From P52-10 sp041397365 (GTDB taxonomy: Bacteria; Pseudomonadota; Alphaproteobacteria; Rhizobiales; Xanthobacteraceae): DNA of 64,000 nucleotides. Under the pieces are notes generated by a model, which saw only the letters and a program-made list of their open reading frames with translations, was not told the DNA's origin and did no database searches. Below, in pieces: positions 26,277 through 35,950 of this stretch. The translations under genes were made by a program, and so were the position numbers. Position 1 is the stretch's first letter; every line of letters starts with the position of its first letter. The stretch spans positions 527,063 through 591,062 of the forward strand of contig JAWKWT010000001.1 of the NCBI GenBank assembly GCA_041397365.1. Reading direction: 5' to 3'.

Positions 26277-28721
26277 TCAAACGTCCACGCTGGCGCTGAG
26301 CGCGTTGTCCTGGATGAATTCGCGGCGCGGCTCGACGACGTCGCCCATCAGCTTGGTGAAGATGTCGTCGGCCTCGTCGACTTCCTTGATCTTTACCTGA
26401 AGCAGCGAGCGGACATTGGTGTCGAGCGTGGTTTCCCAGAGCTGCTCCGGGTTCATCTCGCCCAATCCTTTGTAGCGCTGCATCGCGATGCCCTTGCGGC
26501 CCGCATCGGTGACGGCCTCGAACAGGCTGACCGGACCGTGGATCGGCGTCTCGGAATCCTTGCGGCGAAGCGTGCCGGTGCGCGGATAGGTTTCCTGCAA
26601 GCTGGCGGCATATTCGTCGAGCTTGCGCGCGTCGGCGGAGACGAGCAGCGCCTCGTCGATCAGCGAATATTCGCGCACGCCGCGCACGGTGCGCTCGAAC
26701 GAGAAGCCCTCGCCCTCGGTGTATGTCCCGACCCAGCCGCGCTCGACTTCCTCGGCCAGCGCGTCGAGCCGCTTGGCGATGTAGTCCGCCGCCGCATCCG
26801 CCTGCGCCGGATCGCCGATGACACCCGCGTTCAGCACGCCGGCGATCGCCGCCTGCTCGACGATGCCGCGGTCGTAGCGCGAATGCAGCCCGTTCAGCAC
26901 GCCGCGGATCGCGCGCGCGTCCTCCACCAGCGCCCGCAGATCGCGGCCGCCTCGCTCGGTGCCGTTCGGCAGGCGGAACACGCTGTCCTCAAGGCCGGTG
27001 TCGATCAGATAGTCCTCCAGCGCGCGCTCGTCCTTCAGATATTGCTCGGATTTTCCGCGCGAGACTTTGTAGAGCGGCGGCTGGGCGATGTAGAGATGCC
27101 CGGCCTCGATCAGCGCCGGCATCTGCCGGAAGAAGAACGTCAGCAGCAGCGTGCGGATATGCGCGCCGTCGACGTCGGCGTCGGTCATGACGATGATCTT
27201 GTGATAGCGCAGCTTGTCGAGGTTGAAATCCTCGCGGCCGATGCCGGTGCCGAGCGCGGTGATGAGCGTGCCGATCTGCTCCGACGACAGCATCTTGTCG
27301 AAGCGCGCGCGCTCGACGTTGAGAATCTTGCCCCGCAGCGGCAGCACCGCCTGGAATTCGCGGTTGCGGCCCTGCTTGGCGGAGCCGCCGGCGGAATCGC
27401 CCTCGACGATGAACAGTTCGGATTTCGCCGGGTCCTTCTCCTGGCAGTCGGCGAGTTTGCCGGGCAGCGAGGTCACGCCGAGCGGATTCTTGCGCGTCAG
27501 TTCGCGCGCCTTGCGCGCGGCCTCGCGCGCGGACGCCGCCTGGATCACCTTGCCGACGATGTTCTTGGCCTCGGTGGGATGCTCCTCGAACCAGGCTTGC
27601 AGCGCCTCGTTGAGAACGCTTTCGACCACCGGCCGCACCTCGGAGGACACCAGCTTGTCCTTCGTCTGCGACGAGAATTTCGGGTCGGGCACTTTCACCG
27701 ACAGCACCGCCGTCAGACCCTCGCGGCAATCGTCGCCGGTGAGCGAGATCTTCTCCTTCTTGGAGATGCCGCTGGTTTCGGCGTAGCCGGTGACCTGCCG
27801 CGTCAGCGCGCCGCGAAAGCCGGCCAGATGCGTGCCGCCGTCGCGCTGCGGGATGTTGTTGGTGAAGCACAGCACGTTCTCGTGGTAGCTGTCGTTCCAC
27901 CACAGCGCGCATTCGACGCCGATATCGTTGTGCTCGGTGCGGATGGTGATCGGCGCGGGCACGATCGGCGTCTTGTTGCGATCGAGATATCTGACGAAGG
28001 CTTCGATGCCGCCGTCGTAATGCATTTCCTCGCGCTTCTCGACCGCATGCCGCATGTCGGAGAGGATGATCGTCACGCCGGAATTGAGGAAGGCGAGTTC
28101 GCGCAGGCGATGTTCGAGCGTGGCGAAGTCGAACTCGATCATCGTGAAGGTTTCGGGCGAGGGCAGGAACGTGACCTCGGTGCCGCGCTGGCCGTCGGCG
28201 TCGCCGACCACGGCGAGCGGGGCGACGGCGTCGCCATGCGCGAACTCGATGAAGTGTTCCTTGCCGTCGCGCCAGATGCGCAATTGCAGCTTGGTCGACA
28301 GCGCGTTGACGACGGAGACGCCGACGCCGTGCAGTCCGCCGGACACCTTGTAGGAATTCTGGTCGAATTTTCCGCCGGCATGCAGCTGGGTCATGATGAC
28401 CTCGGCCGCCGACACGCCTTCGTCCTTGTGAATGCCGGTCGGAATGCCGCGGCCGTCGTCGCGCACCGTCACCGAGCCGTCCGGATTGAGCGTGACATTG
28501 ACGGCGCTCGCGTGCCCCGCGAGCGCCTCGTCGATCGCGTTGTCGACGACCTCATAGACCATGTGATGCAGGCCGGAGCCGTCATCGGTGTCGCCGATAT
28601 ACATGCCCGGACGCTTGCGAACCGCGTCGAGCCCCTTCAGCACCTTGATGGATTCGGCGCCGTATTCGGGCGACGGCGTCAGTGCGGTGTCGGCGATCGT
28701 CTGCCGGGCAGGTTCGGTCAT
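26277..28721 (-). CDS. gyrB: DNA gyrase subunit B
   Basis: An 814-residue type II topoisomerase ATPase subunit. GHKL ATPase: EVVDNAIDEALAGHA and VRDDGRGIPTGIHKDEG, with GGLHGVGVSVVNALS. The Toprim domain has SELFIVEGDSAGGSAKQGR and MTDADVDGAHIRTLLLTFFF, which bind Mg. The C-terminal tail has RYKGLGEMNPEQLWETT. Acts with GyrA (not in window) to introduce negative supercoils. It is the last gene of the dnaA-dnaN-recF-gyrB series, 228 bp after recF; that gap contains no gene. Confidence 0.98.
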   Translation of the reverse strand: MTEPARQTIADTALTPSPEYGAESIKVLKGLDAVRKRPGMYIGDTDDGSGLHHMVYEVVDNAIDEALAGHASAVNVTLNPDGSVTVRDDGRGIPTGIHKDEGVSAAEVIMTQLHAGGKFDQNSYKVSGGLHGVGVSVVNALSTKLQLRIWRDGKEHFIEFAHGDAVAPLAVVGDADGQRGTEVTFLPSPETFTMIEFDFATLEHRLRELAFLNSGVTIILSDMRHAVEKREEMHYDGGIEAFVRYLDRNKTPIVPAPITIRTEHNDIGVECALWWNDSYHENVLCFTNNIPQRDGGTHLAGFRGALTRQVTGYAETSGISKKEKISLTGDDCREGLTAVLSVKVPDPKFSSQTKDKLVSSEVRPVVESVLNEALQAWFEEHPTEAKNIVGKVIQAASAREAARKARELTRKNPLGVTSLPGKLADCQEKDPAKSELFIVEGDSAGGSAKQGRNREFQAVLPLRGKILNVERARFDKMLSSEQIGTLITALGTGIGREDFNLDKLRYHKIIVMTDADVDGAHIRTLLLTFFFRQMPALIEAGHLYIAQPPLYKVSRGKSEQYLKDERALEDYLIDTGLEDSVFRLPNGTERGGRDLRALVEDARAIRGVLNGLHSRYDRGIVEQAAIAGVLNAGVIGDPAQADAAADYIAKRLDALAEEVERGWVGTYTEGEGFSFERTVRGVREYSLIDEALLVSADARKLDEYAASLQETYPRTGTLRRKDSETPIHGPVSLFEAVTDAGRKGIAMQRYKGLGEMNPEQLWETTLDTNVRSLLQVKIKEVDEADDIFTKLMGDVVEPRREFIQDNALSASVDV

Positions 28722-28949
28722 TCAGGGGCCTTTGAAAGCCGCGCCGGATCAGTCCCGATTCGGTCCGCGCGGAAGTTGATTTTGTGCCATGAAAGCGGGA
28801 GTCCGTACAGGACTATCTCGTGCCTTCTAAGCTATTGAAGAAATAGTTCTTTTCGGTTCGCTTTCAAGCCCGAATCCGGCTTGCCGAGAGCGTCGGAAAA
28901 ATCTGATTCGCGGGGCTGTTCGAAGCCGCATTCTTGCCGCTCACGCGGC

Positions 28950-30089
28950 TCAGTCCGCCGCCCGCACGCGTCCCGATTCCACTTCCAGGAAGCGGGCTCT
29001 GCCGGCGATCGCGGCGAACGCCGCGGGGTCCGCGCCGGTCATCCAGACCTGTGCGCCGAGGCGGGCGAGTTCGTCATACAGCGCCACGCGGCGGCCGGGA
29101 TCGAGATGGGCGACGACCTCGTCCAGCAGCAACAGCGGCGTGATCCCGGTCATCTCCGCGACGAGGCCGGCATGCGCCAGCACGAGGCCGATCAGCAATG
29201 CTTTCTGCTCGCCGGTGGAGGCGTCGCGCGCGGCGGTGTTTTTCGGCGCATAGATCACCTTCAGGTCGGTCAGATGCGGGCCGTCCAGCGTGCGCCCCGC
29301 GGCGGCGTCGCGGCCGCGATTGTCGCGCAGGATGGCACGAAAACGGTCTTCGACCGCGAGCGCCGGCTCGTTCAGCAGCTCGATCTCCATCCAGCCGTCG
29401 AGGGTGATGATGGCGGAGGGAAAAGCGGAGGCCGCGCCGCGCGCCGTCAGCGCCGATTGCAGTCGCGTCACGGTTTCGGTGCGCTGGGCCGCGACCGCGA
29501 CCGCGATCTGCGCAGCCTCGTGCTCGATGGCATCGAGCCAGTGCGTGTCCGCGCGCGCATCCTCCAGAAGGCGGTTGCGCGAGCGCAGCGCCCGGTCCAG
29601 CGCGTTGACGCGCGCGGAGTGGCCGCTGTCGATCGCCAGGACAAGCCGATCGAGGAACCGGCGGCGCTCCGCCGCAGGGCCGGTGAACAGGCCGTCCATC
29701 GCCGGCGTCAGCCACACCATGCGAATGTGATCGCCGAAGGCGGTGGCCGACGACACCGGCTCACGGTCGATCCGGCAGCGCCGCGTCGTGGTGGTTTGTT
29801 CCGGGGCGTGCGGGTCGATGCCGGTGCCGACCGTCGCCAGCCCCAGCGCGCCCTCGATTTCGGCCGACACGGCCCAAGAGCCGTCGCCCTGATGGTCGGC
29901 GACCTCGTCCAGCGTCGCGCGCCGCAGGCCGCGCCCCGGCGAGAGAAAGGAGATCGCTTCCAGGCAGTTGGTCTTGCCGGCTCCGTTCGGCCCGGCCAGC
30001 ACCATCAGATCGCCGCGGGCGTCGATGGTCGCCGTCCGGTAATTGCGGAAATGCGTGAGCGACAGGCGGTTGATGCGCGAACGGGTCAT
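28950..30089 (-). CDS. recF: DNA replication and repair protein RecF
   Basis: A 379-residue SMC-like ATPase that loads RecA at gaps with RecO and RecR. N-terminal INRLSLTHFRNYRTATID and Walker A LAGPNGAGKTNCLEAISFLS (P-loop near residues 31-40); the signature region is ASTGEQKALLIGLVLAH and Walker B is LLLLDEVVAHLD. Start at 30089, directly before the conserved strand. 78 bp after dnaN. Confidence 0.96.
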   Translation of the reverse strand: MTRSRINRLSLTHFRNYRTATIDARGDLMVLAGPNGAGKTNCLEAISFLSPGRGLRRATLDEVADHQGDGSWAVSAEIEGALGLATVGTGIDPHAPEQTTTTRRCRIDREPVSSATAFGDHIRMVWLTPAMDGLFTGPAAERRRFLDRLVLAIDSGHSARVNALDRALRSRNRLLEDARADTHWLDAIEHEAAQIAVAVAAQRTETVTRLQSALTARGAASAFPSAIITLDGWMEIELLNEPALAVEDRFRAILRDNRGRDAAAGRTLDGPHLTDLKVIYAPKNTAARDASTGEQKALLIGLVLAHAGLVAEMTGITPLLLLDEVVAHLDPGRRVALYDELARLGAQVWMTGADPAAFAAIAGRARFLEVESGRVRAAD

Positions 30090-30167
30090 GATGGCGATGC
30101 CGCCCTCATACGCGGCCCGAGGGCGCGTCGCCACCCATTTTGGCGCGTACGATCAAATCCCGCGCGA

Positions 30168-31286
30168 TCACACCCGCATCGGCATCAGCACGTAGAGCGC
30201 GCCCTTGGACTCCTTGTCCTCGATCAGCGTCGGCGAGCCGGGATCGGCGAGCTTCAAGACTGCCACCTCGCCCTCGATCTGCGCCGCGATGTCGAGCAGG
30301 TAGCGCGAGTTGAAGCCGATATCGAGCGGGTCGGCCGCATATTCGACTTCGAGTTCCTCGGTGGCGCTGCCGGAATCGGGATTGGTGACGGACAGCGTCA
30401 GCTTGCCGGGCGCGAGCGCCAGCTTCACCGCGCGACCGCGCTCCGACGAGATCGTGGAGACGCGATCGACGGCGGCCTCGAAATCGCGCTTGTCGACGAT
30501 CAGTTCCTTGTCGTTGTTCTGCGGGATCACCCGGCCGTAATCCGGGAAGGTGCCGTCGATCAGTTTCGAGGTCAGCACCACGTTGCCGATGGTCAGGCGA
30601 ATCTTGCCCTGCGACAGCTCGACCTGCACGGCGGCCTCGTCGTCCTCGATCAGCCGCTGCACCTCGCCGACCGTCTTGCGTGGCACGATCACGCCCGGCA
30701 TGCCGCCGGCGCCTGCCGGCAGAGCGAGGTCCATCTGTGCGAGGCGATGGCCGTCGGTGGCGACAGCACGAAGCGTCGCGTTCTTGGCGGAGCCGGCGCT
30801 GTGCAGATAGATGCCGTTCAGATAATAGCGCGTCTCCTCGGTCGAGATCGCGAATTGCGTGCGGTCGATCAGCCGCTTCACGTCGGCGGCGGGAAGCTGG
30901 AACGAATGCGTCATCTCGCCCGCGGCGAGGTCGGGGAAATCGCTCTCCGGCAACGTCTGCAAGGTGAAGCGCGAACGGCCGGCGCGCACCGTCATCACCG
31001 CGCGCTCGCCGGTCGCCTCCAGAACCACCTGCGATCCGTCCGGCAGCTTGCGGACGATATCGTGCAGCATGTGCGCCGGCACCGTGGTCGAGCCGGCCGT
31101 GGCGGTTTCCGCCGGCAGCGTCTCGGTCACTTCGAGGTCGAGGTCGGTGGCCTTCAGGCTCAGTTGCGGGCCCTCGGCCTTGAGCAGCACGTTGCCCAGG
31201 ATCGGGATCGTGTTACGGCGCTCGACGACGCGATGGACGTGTCCAAGCGACTTCAGAAGCTGCGCGCGCTCGACGGTCACTTTCAT
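30168..31286 (-). CDS. dnaN: DNA polymerase III beta subunit (sliding clamp)
   Basis: A 372-residue clamp with three repeated domains. MKVTVERAQLLKSLGHVHRV starts domain 1 (RNTIPILGNVLL), ATDGHRLAQMDLALP marks domain 2, and the C-terminal ALYVLMPMRV is the usual clamp ending that forms part of the protein-binding pocket. It tethers polymerase to DNA. 178 bp downstream of dnaA, same strand. Confidence 0.97.
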   Translation of the reverse strand: MKVTVERAQLLKSLGHVHRVVERRNTIPILGNVLLKAEGPQLSLKATDLDLEVTETLPAETATAGSTTVPAHMLHDIVRKLPDGSQVVLEATGERAVMTVRAGRSRFTLQTLPESDFPDLAAGEMTHSFQLPAADVKRLIDRTQFAISTEETRYYLNGIYLHSAGSAKNATLRAVATDGHRLAQMDLALPAGAGGMPGVIVPRKTVGEVQRLIEDDEAAVQVELSQGKIRLTIGNVVLTSKLIDGTFPDYGRVIPQNNDKELIVDKRDFEAAVDRVSTISSERGRAVKLALAPGKLTLSVTNPDSGSATEELEVEYAADPLDIGFNSRYLLDIAAQIEGEVAVLKLADPGSPTLIEDKESKGALYVLMPMRV

Positions 31287-31464
31287 CTTACTCGACCCAT
31301 CCGATAGGCTGAAAGGCCGCGCCGGATGCGGCGCGGCATGCGGCGAATGTCCCGATCGCCGCCAAGGGGTCGCAGGGTGGCGCGGATACCCGGCCAGCGC
31401 AAGAGCGGCGCCGGCAACAGGGCGATTTTTCAAGAGATTTCAGCCGGAAATCAGTCCTGGGACG

Positions 31465-32892
31465 TCAGTCTTGGAGCAGCCGCTTCAGCAGCTCCATTTC
31501 CTCGGCCAGGGTCGGGTCCTTCGCCACCAGTGCCTCGATCTTGCGCACGGCGTGCAGCACCGTGGTGTGATCGCGCCCGCCGAACCGGCGGCCGATCTCG
31601 GGCAGCGAGCGCAGCGTCAGGGTCTTGGACAGGTACATCGCCACCTGCCGCGGCCGGACCACATTGGCGGTGCGCCGCGAGGAGAGCAGGTCGGAGCGGC
31701 TGACATTGTATTGCCGCGCGACGATCCGCTGGATGTCCTCGATGCGGACCCGGCGCGGCTCCTGCGGCCGGATCAGGTCGCGCACGTCGCGCTCGGCCAT
31801 CTCCAGCGTCACCGGCTGGCCGCTCAGCGTGTTGTTGGCGAGCAGGCGGTTGATCGCGCCTTCGAGGTCGCGGCCATTATGGGTGATCGAGACGGCCAGA
31901 TATTCCAGCACCTGCGGCGGCACGTCGAAACCCGGATGATGCTGACGCACCATCGCCACGCGCGATTTCAGAATTTCGAGCCGCAACTCTTCGCCGAGCG
32001 AACCCATCTCGACCACGAGTCCGCCGGCAAGACGCGAGCGCACGCGGTCGTCGAGGCTTTCGAGATCGGACGGCGGCCGGTCCGCCGCGATCACCACCTG
32101 ACGGCCGGAATCGATCAGCGCGTTCAGCGTGTGGCAGAATTCGGCCTGCGTCGATTTGCCTTGCAGGAACTGGAGATCGTCGATCACCAGCACGTCGATG
32201 CAGCGCAGCGTTTCCTTGAAGGCGAGCGCGGTCTGGCTCTTCAGCGCCTGCACGAAGCCGTACATGAATTTTTCCGCGGTGAGATAGAGCACCTTGCGGT
32301 GGCCGCCGGCGTTCCCCGCGAACGCGATCGCTTGCAGAAGATGAGTCTTGCCGAGGCCGACGCCGGCATGGACGTAAAGCGGATTGAACATCACCGTGTC
32401 GCTGCGCTGGCCTTCCGCGACCTGCTTTGCGGCGGCGTGCGCCAGCGTGTTCGAACGGCCGACGACGAAGGTTTCGAACGTCAGGCGCGGATCGAGCGGC
32501 GAGGAGCCGAGTGCCTCGGCGTTGCCCGTGGCGGCGACCGCCGTTCCGTTGCGTGCGGGAACAGCGTTGCGGGCCTGTCCGCGATCGCCGCGCTGCTCTT
32601 CAGTGGCGGCCTTTGCGTCCTTGGTCGCGGGGGCCGGGCGTCCCGGCGTGCGCACGGTGAGTTCGAAGCGTTGCAGCGAAGGCGCTTCCGCCTGCCAGCA
32701 GGCCAGCACGCGGTCGGCGTAATGCGCCTGAATCCAGCTTCGCAGAAAACGGGTCGGCACCGACATATGCACGGCGTCGCCGCTCACGCGCTCCAGGTCC
32801 ATCCGCGCAAACCAGCTCGAAAACACATCCTCGCCAACGCTTGAGCGCAAGCGCCCTTTTACCTTGGACCACCGTTCGTCGTCGCTCGTCAT
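31465..32892 (-). CDS. dnaA: Chromosomal replication initiator DnaA
   Basis: A 475-residue initiator. Domain I: SKVKGRLRSSVGEDVFSSWF; a linker of low complexity (about residues 85-150, ATKDAKAATEEQRGDRGQAR); AAA+ domain with Walker A HAGVGLGKTHLLQAIA, Walker B IDVLVIDDLQFLQGKSTQ; domain IV with ARQYNVSRSDLLSSRRT and the DNA-binding signature GRRFGGRDHTTVLHAVRKIE. I use the ATG at 32892 because it leads straight into domain I; an upstream in-frame ATG at 32982 would add 30 unconserved residues. It faces away from the gene-free zone that may be oriC. Confidence 0.97.
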   Translation of the reverse strand: MTSDDERWSKVKGRLRSSVGEDVFSSWFARMDLERVSGDAVHMSVPTRFLRSWIQAHYADRVLACWQAEAPSLQRFELTVRTPGRPAPATKDAKAATEEQRGDRGQARNAVPARNGTAVAATGNAEALGSSPLDPRLTFETFVVGRSNTLAHAAAKQVAEGQRSDTVMFNPLYVHAGVGLGKTHLLQAIAFAGNAGGHRKVLYLTAEKFMYGFVQALKSQTALAFKETLRCIDVLVIDDLQFLQGKSTQAEFCHTLNALIDSGRQVVIAADRPPSDLESLDDRVRSRLAGGLVVEMGSLGEELRLEILKSRVAMVRQHHPGFDVPPQVLEYLAVSITHNGRDLEGAINRLLANNTLSGQPVTLEMAERDVRDLIRPQEPRRVRIEDIQRIVARQYNVSRSDLLSSRRTANVVRPRQVAMYLSKTLTLRSLPEIGRRFGGRDHTTVLHAVRKIEALVAKDPTLAEEMELLKRLLQD

Positions 32893-34120
32893 TTCCAGTT
32901 TCGTCTTCTTAAAGGGGTAAGTCTTCGCGGTGTTGAACAATGCGTGGCCGTTGGCGGCGCATGTTCTGGTCCGACGTTCCATCGCTCTGTCGTCTCACGG
33001 TGTCCGCATGGCGGAATGCGAGGACAAGGCGGCCTGCGTCGGGACCTCGGACTAGCCGAGGTTCGGCGAAAGACTCGGAGGCTTGAAGCTGTGCGGATGC
33101 GCCAGGCGGGGAGCGTGGCGGCCGGAGGGAAGTTCGGTGGCGGCGTAAGCGTTGATGGCTTCGGTGATGATCCCGGTCGTGATCGGCGCATTCTGCGTCG
33201 CGATTGAAAAAGTTGAAGCCGTTTCGAACCGTGCGCTTTGCATAATAGTACCCCCGCCTGCCGCAACGCATGCGGCAAGTTTCCCTGTCGACAGTTTCTG
33301 AATTCACTTGCGAGATCCGCAACGCGGCGCCGGACCGAAAGGTCCCGAGGCCAACGTGCCGAGCCGCTTTACGTCGCGTACGCTAAGGCTGACACTTCAA
33401 TCCGCACCATTACACCTGCACGCTACTCTTCACGCATCAAGGCGCCTTCACGCATAGGACGACCCCTCTCATAACGCATGAGCATCAAACTCTTCGTCGA
33501 GGGACTCGTCGCTTAACGCGCACGCCGCCTTTTGTGTTTGCACGTTCGCCCGTCACCCGTGGCCTTCGGCCTCAAGATCAGGAGCCCGCGAACGAGAGTT
33601 AAACAAACACATACGCCCGCGCGGTGCAACGGCCTCTCGCTCCGATCGATCATGCATTTGGGTCCGACAGTTTTGCCGGCGCATTGCGATGCGAGATCGA
33701 CTCGCAGCAACAGGTTGAATCTTCGCGTTGAATCGTTGCGCGACAAATGCGTCGTCGAAAATGTCACGGCTTCATAAATTTCTTAAAAATGTCATGCCGA
33801 ACCGAAGGCCATCGCGAATTTCCAACTACTGCTTTGAACTATCCATGTAAGTGTTTATCGGCGCGATCAATTTTGTGATCGAACACGACGTGCAACTCTC
33901 TCGGAATCGATGCGTGAAGATGTGCAGGTGTGATCGCCGCAGGCCGCGCGCATTGCGACTGCATCCGACAACGATGCGATGCCGCAAAGATCCGTTGCCG
34001 CGAGCCGGCAATGCCGCGAACGCCGGGTTGCGATCAGAACGGAGCGCCGCAAAAATGGAATGATGCAAAAGAAGAAGCAGGCGGAAGGCAGAACAGAATG
34101 ATGCGAAGAGAAGCATGCTG
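32893..34120. other. Gene-free zone between dnaA and rpsT: candidate replication origin
   Basis: About 1.2 kb without a convincing gene on either strand, visibly richer in A and T than its surroundings (for instance 33766-33795, TTCATAAATTTCTTAAAAAT). It contains three copies of CTTCACGCAT (33428-33437, 33446-33455, and inverted 33910-33919) and a GATCA-N6-TGATC inverted repeat (33866-33881 region). I find no perfect TTATCCACA DnaA box by eye. Promoters for dnaA must lie at its left end. Being beside dnaA-dnaN-recF-gyrB is suggestive, but in some Rhizobiales the origin is by hemE instead. Confidence 0.45.
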
Positions 34121-34150
34121 CAAAAGAAAAGGCCCGGCGAAGCCGGGCCT
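34121..34150 (-). terminator. Rho-independent terminator of rpsT
   Basis: Read on the minus strand, GGCCCGGC and GCCGGGCC (34131-34138 / 34142-34149) form a tight stem with a three-base loop, followed by a T-rich stretch TTTTCTTTTG (34121-34130). It lies 29 bp past the rpsT stop. Confidence 0.85.
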
Positions 34151-34178
34151 GAACCAAAGTCATGCAGCAGATGCAAAG

Positions 34179-34445
34179 TTACTTTGCGAGCTTCGCAATC
34201 TGGTGCGTCAGGCGCGAGACTTTCCGGCTCGCGCTGTTCTTGTGAATGATGTTCTTCTGCGCCGCGCGCATCAGATCGGGCTCCGCCGCCTTCAGCGCCT
34301 TCAGCGCGGCTTCGCGGTCGCCCTTGGCGACGGCTTGCTCGACCGCGCGAACGGCGTTGCGCATGCCGGTGCGGCGCGATTTGTTGACGGCCGTGCGACG
34401 GGCGATCTTGCGGGTCGCCTTGCGGGCTGAGGTGGTGTTCGCCAT
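34179..34445 (-). CDS. rpsT: 30S ribosomal protein S20
   Basis: An 88-residue basic, helical protein that binds 16S rRNA early in 30S assembly. It begins MANTTSARKATRKIARRTAV and contains KALKAAEPDLMRAAQKNIIH and the conserved HKNSASRKVSRLTHQIAKL. Preceded by AAGGAAGCGAAGCCT and followed by a clear terminator. Beside dnaA, as in many Rhizobiales. Confidence 0.97.
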   Translation of the reverse strand: MANTTSARKATRKIARRTAVNKSRRTGMRNAVRAVEQAVAKGDREAALKALKAAEPDLMRAAQKNIIHKNSASRKVSRLTHQIAKLAK

Positions 34446-34727
34446 AGGCTTCGCTTCCTTCGCGTTCGCCGCGCCACACCGGCCCCGGCGATCCGAAGGG
34501 ATCGCGCAGAACCGCAGGACGGCCGAACCTGTGCCTGAAATACCTTAGGCGGCCGGAACGAGCCCGCCGCCATTTCCGGCGCTTATAAGCGGGAGCCCGG
34601 CGACCGTCAACGCCGAAACGCGAAGCGCTGGCGGCTTTTCGAGGCGTTCCGGCGGGCTTGCGGCCGGTCGCGGTTGAAAAGCGGGCCGCCGGTCGTTATC
34701 TCCGGCACGGGCAATGTGGGGTGAGAG

Positions 34728-35045
34728 ATGATCCGGGGCGTGTTCCGTTTTGTTGGGATGCTTCTGCTGGCCGCCGGCTTCATCTTCCTGATCTATGACG
34801 GCCAGCGGTCGATCGCGGACCAGACGGTGCGGCTGACCCGGCTCGGCGAATTCTGGAACGACATCCATCAGGCGAGCCAGCAGGCGGTGCGCGAGGCGAT
34901 CGCGGCGCATGCGCCCTGGCTCTGGGACAGCGTCGGAAAATTCCTTCTGGATCAGCCGACCTGGGCCGTGCTCGGCATTCTCGGCATTTTGATCGTATTG
35001 TTGTTCCGGCCGAAAAAGCGATTGATCGGCTATGCGCGGGACTGA
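34728..35045 (+). CDS. Conserved small inner-membrane protein
   Basis: A 105-residue protein I can describe but not name functionally. One hydrophobic segment at residues 8-23 (VGMLLLAAGFIFLIYD), a soluble helical middle (RLTRLGEFWNDIHQASQQAV), and a second segment at about 79-93 (WAVLGILGILIVLLF) followed by the basic RPKKRLIGYARD. A two-pass topology with both ends inside is likely. ATG follows GGGGTGAGAG. Diverges from rpsT. Confidence 0.72.
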   Translation: MIRGVFRFVGMLLLAAGFIFLIYDGQRSIADQTVRLTRLGEFWNDIHQASQQAVREAIAAHAPWLWDSVGKFLLDQPTWAVLGILGILIVLLFRPKKRLIGYARD

Positions 35046-35133
35046 TCCCGGAGATATGATTTCCGCGCGGCTCCGCACCGGCTGAGCGGGCACTATATAA
35101 GTGACATCATGGATGGCGCGGCGTCAGATGCCG

Positions 35134-35183
35134 GAGCATGATCCCGAAAAGCGGGAACCGGGTTTCGGACAGGGTCATGCTCG
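35134..35183. repeat. GATC-type dispersed palindrome, copy 5 (inverted orientation)
   Basis: GAGCATGATC (35134-35143), GGGAACCGGGTTTCGGAC core, GTCATGCTCG at the right end. Relative to copies 1 and 3 the core is reversed. It lies in the gap between the small membrane protein and msrA, 24 bp before the latter's start. Confidence 0.8.
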
Positions 35184-35206
35184 AAAGATATTCTGGGAGA
35201 TGAGCG

Positions 35207-35863
35207 ATGTGGTTCATGCGCAAGTCACTTGAGATTCCGACCGCGGACGAGGCGCTGCCGGGGAGGGCTGCGCCGATCCCGACCGCGACGCATCATTTCC
35301 TCAACGGGCACGGGTTGCTGCCGCCCTATCCGGCCGGACTTGCGCAGGCGGTGTTCGCGATGGGCTGTTTCTGGGGCGCGGAGCGAAAGTTCTGGGAGCT
35401 GGGCGACGGTATTTATGCGACGGCGGTCGGCTATGCCGGCGGCCACACGCCGAACCCGACCTATGAGGAAGTCTGCTCGGGCCGCACCGGCCATACCGAG
35501 GTCGTGCTGGTGGTCTTCGATCCCGCCAAGATGCCGTATGAGCGGTTGCTGACGACGTTCTGGGAGAATCACGACCCGACGCAAGGCATGCGGCAGGGCA
35601 ACGATATCGGCACGCAATACCGCTCGGCGATCTACACCTTCGGCGAGGCTCAGCAGAAAGCCGCCGACGAATCGAAGCGGCTGTTCGGACAGGCGCTGGC
35701 CGCGAAGGGTTTCGGGCCGATCACCACCGAGATCGCGCCGGCCGGGCCGTTCTATTTCGCCGAGGACTACCACCAGCAATATCTCGCCAAGAATCCGGCC
35801 GGCTATTGCGGGCTGGGCGGGACCGGCGTGTCCTGCCCGACCGGGGTCGGCGTCTCGGCCTGA
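35207..35863 (+). CDS. msrA: Peptide methionine (S)-S-oxide reductase MsrA
   Basis: A 218-residue repair enzyme for oxidised methionine. The catalytic Cys is residue 54 in MGCFWGAERKFWEL; the substrate pocket includes GYAGGHTPNPTYEEVCSGRT and HDPTQGMRQGNDIGTQYRS. The C-terminal AGYCGLGGTGVSCPTG supplies recycling cysteines. An N-terminal extension of about 45 residues is common in Rhizobiales MsrA. Start follows CTGGGAGATGAGCG. Confidence 0.95.
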   Translation: MWFMRKSLEIPTADEALPGRAAPIPTATHHFLNGHGLLPPYPAGLAQAVFAMGCFWGAERKFWELGDGIYATAVGYAGGHTPNPTYEEVCSGRTGHTEVVLVVFDPAKMPYERLLTTFWENHDPTQGMRQGNDIGTQYRSAIYTFGEAQQKAADESKRLFGQALAAKGFGPITTEIAPAGPFYFAEDYHQQYLAKNPAGYCGLGGTGVSCPTGVGVSA

Positions 35864-35950
35864 ATTTCACGCGAGGCGCGTGCGTAAAAAACTCTTTGTT
35901 AACCATAAACGGCGCAAATCGGATCTGTCTCTTTTTGGGGATCGTATCCG

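Noticed and set aside
26538..28838. 766-codon plus-strand frame opposite gyrB
   Set aside because: Complement of gyrB; composition typical of shadow frames.
28881..31307. 808-codon plus-strand frame opposite recF and dnaN
   Set aside because: Shadow of two certain genes; no motif.
32889..33322. Possible small genes upstream of dnaA on the minus strand
   Set aside because: Overlapping frames without ribosome sites, low-complexity, inconsistent with a promoter region that must exist here.
33428..33919. CTTCACGCAT copies as a CRISPR or iteron array
   Set aside because: Only three copies, irregular spacing and orientation.
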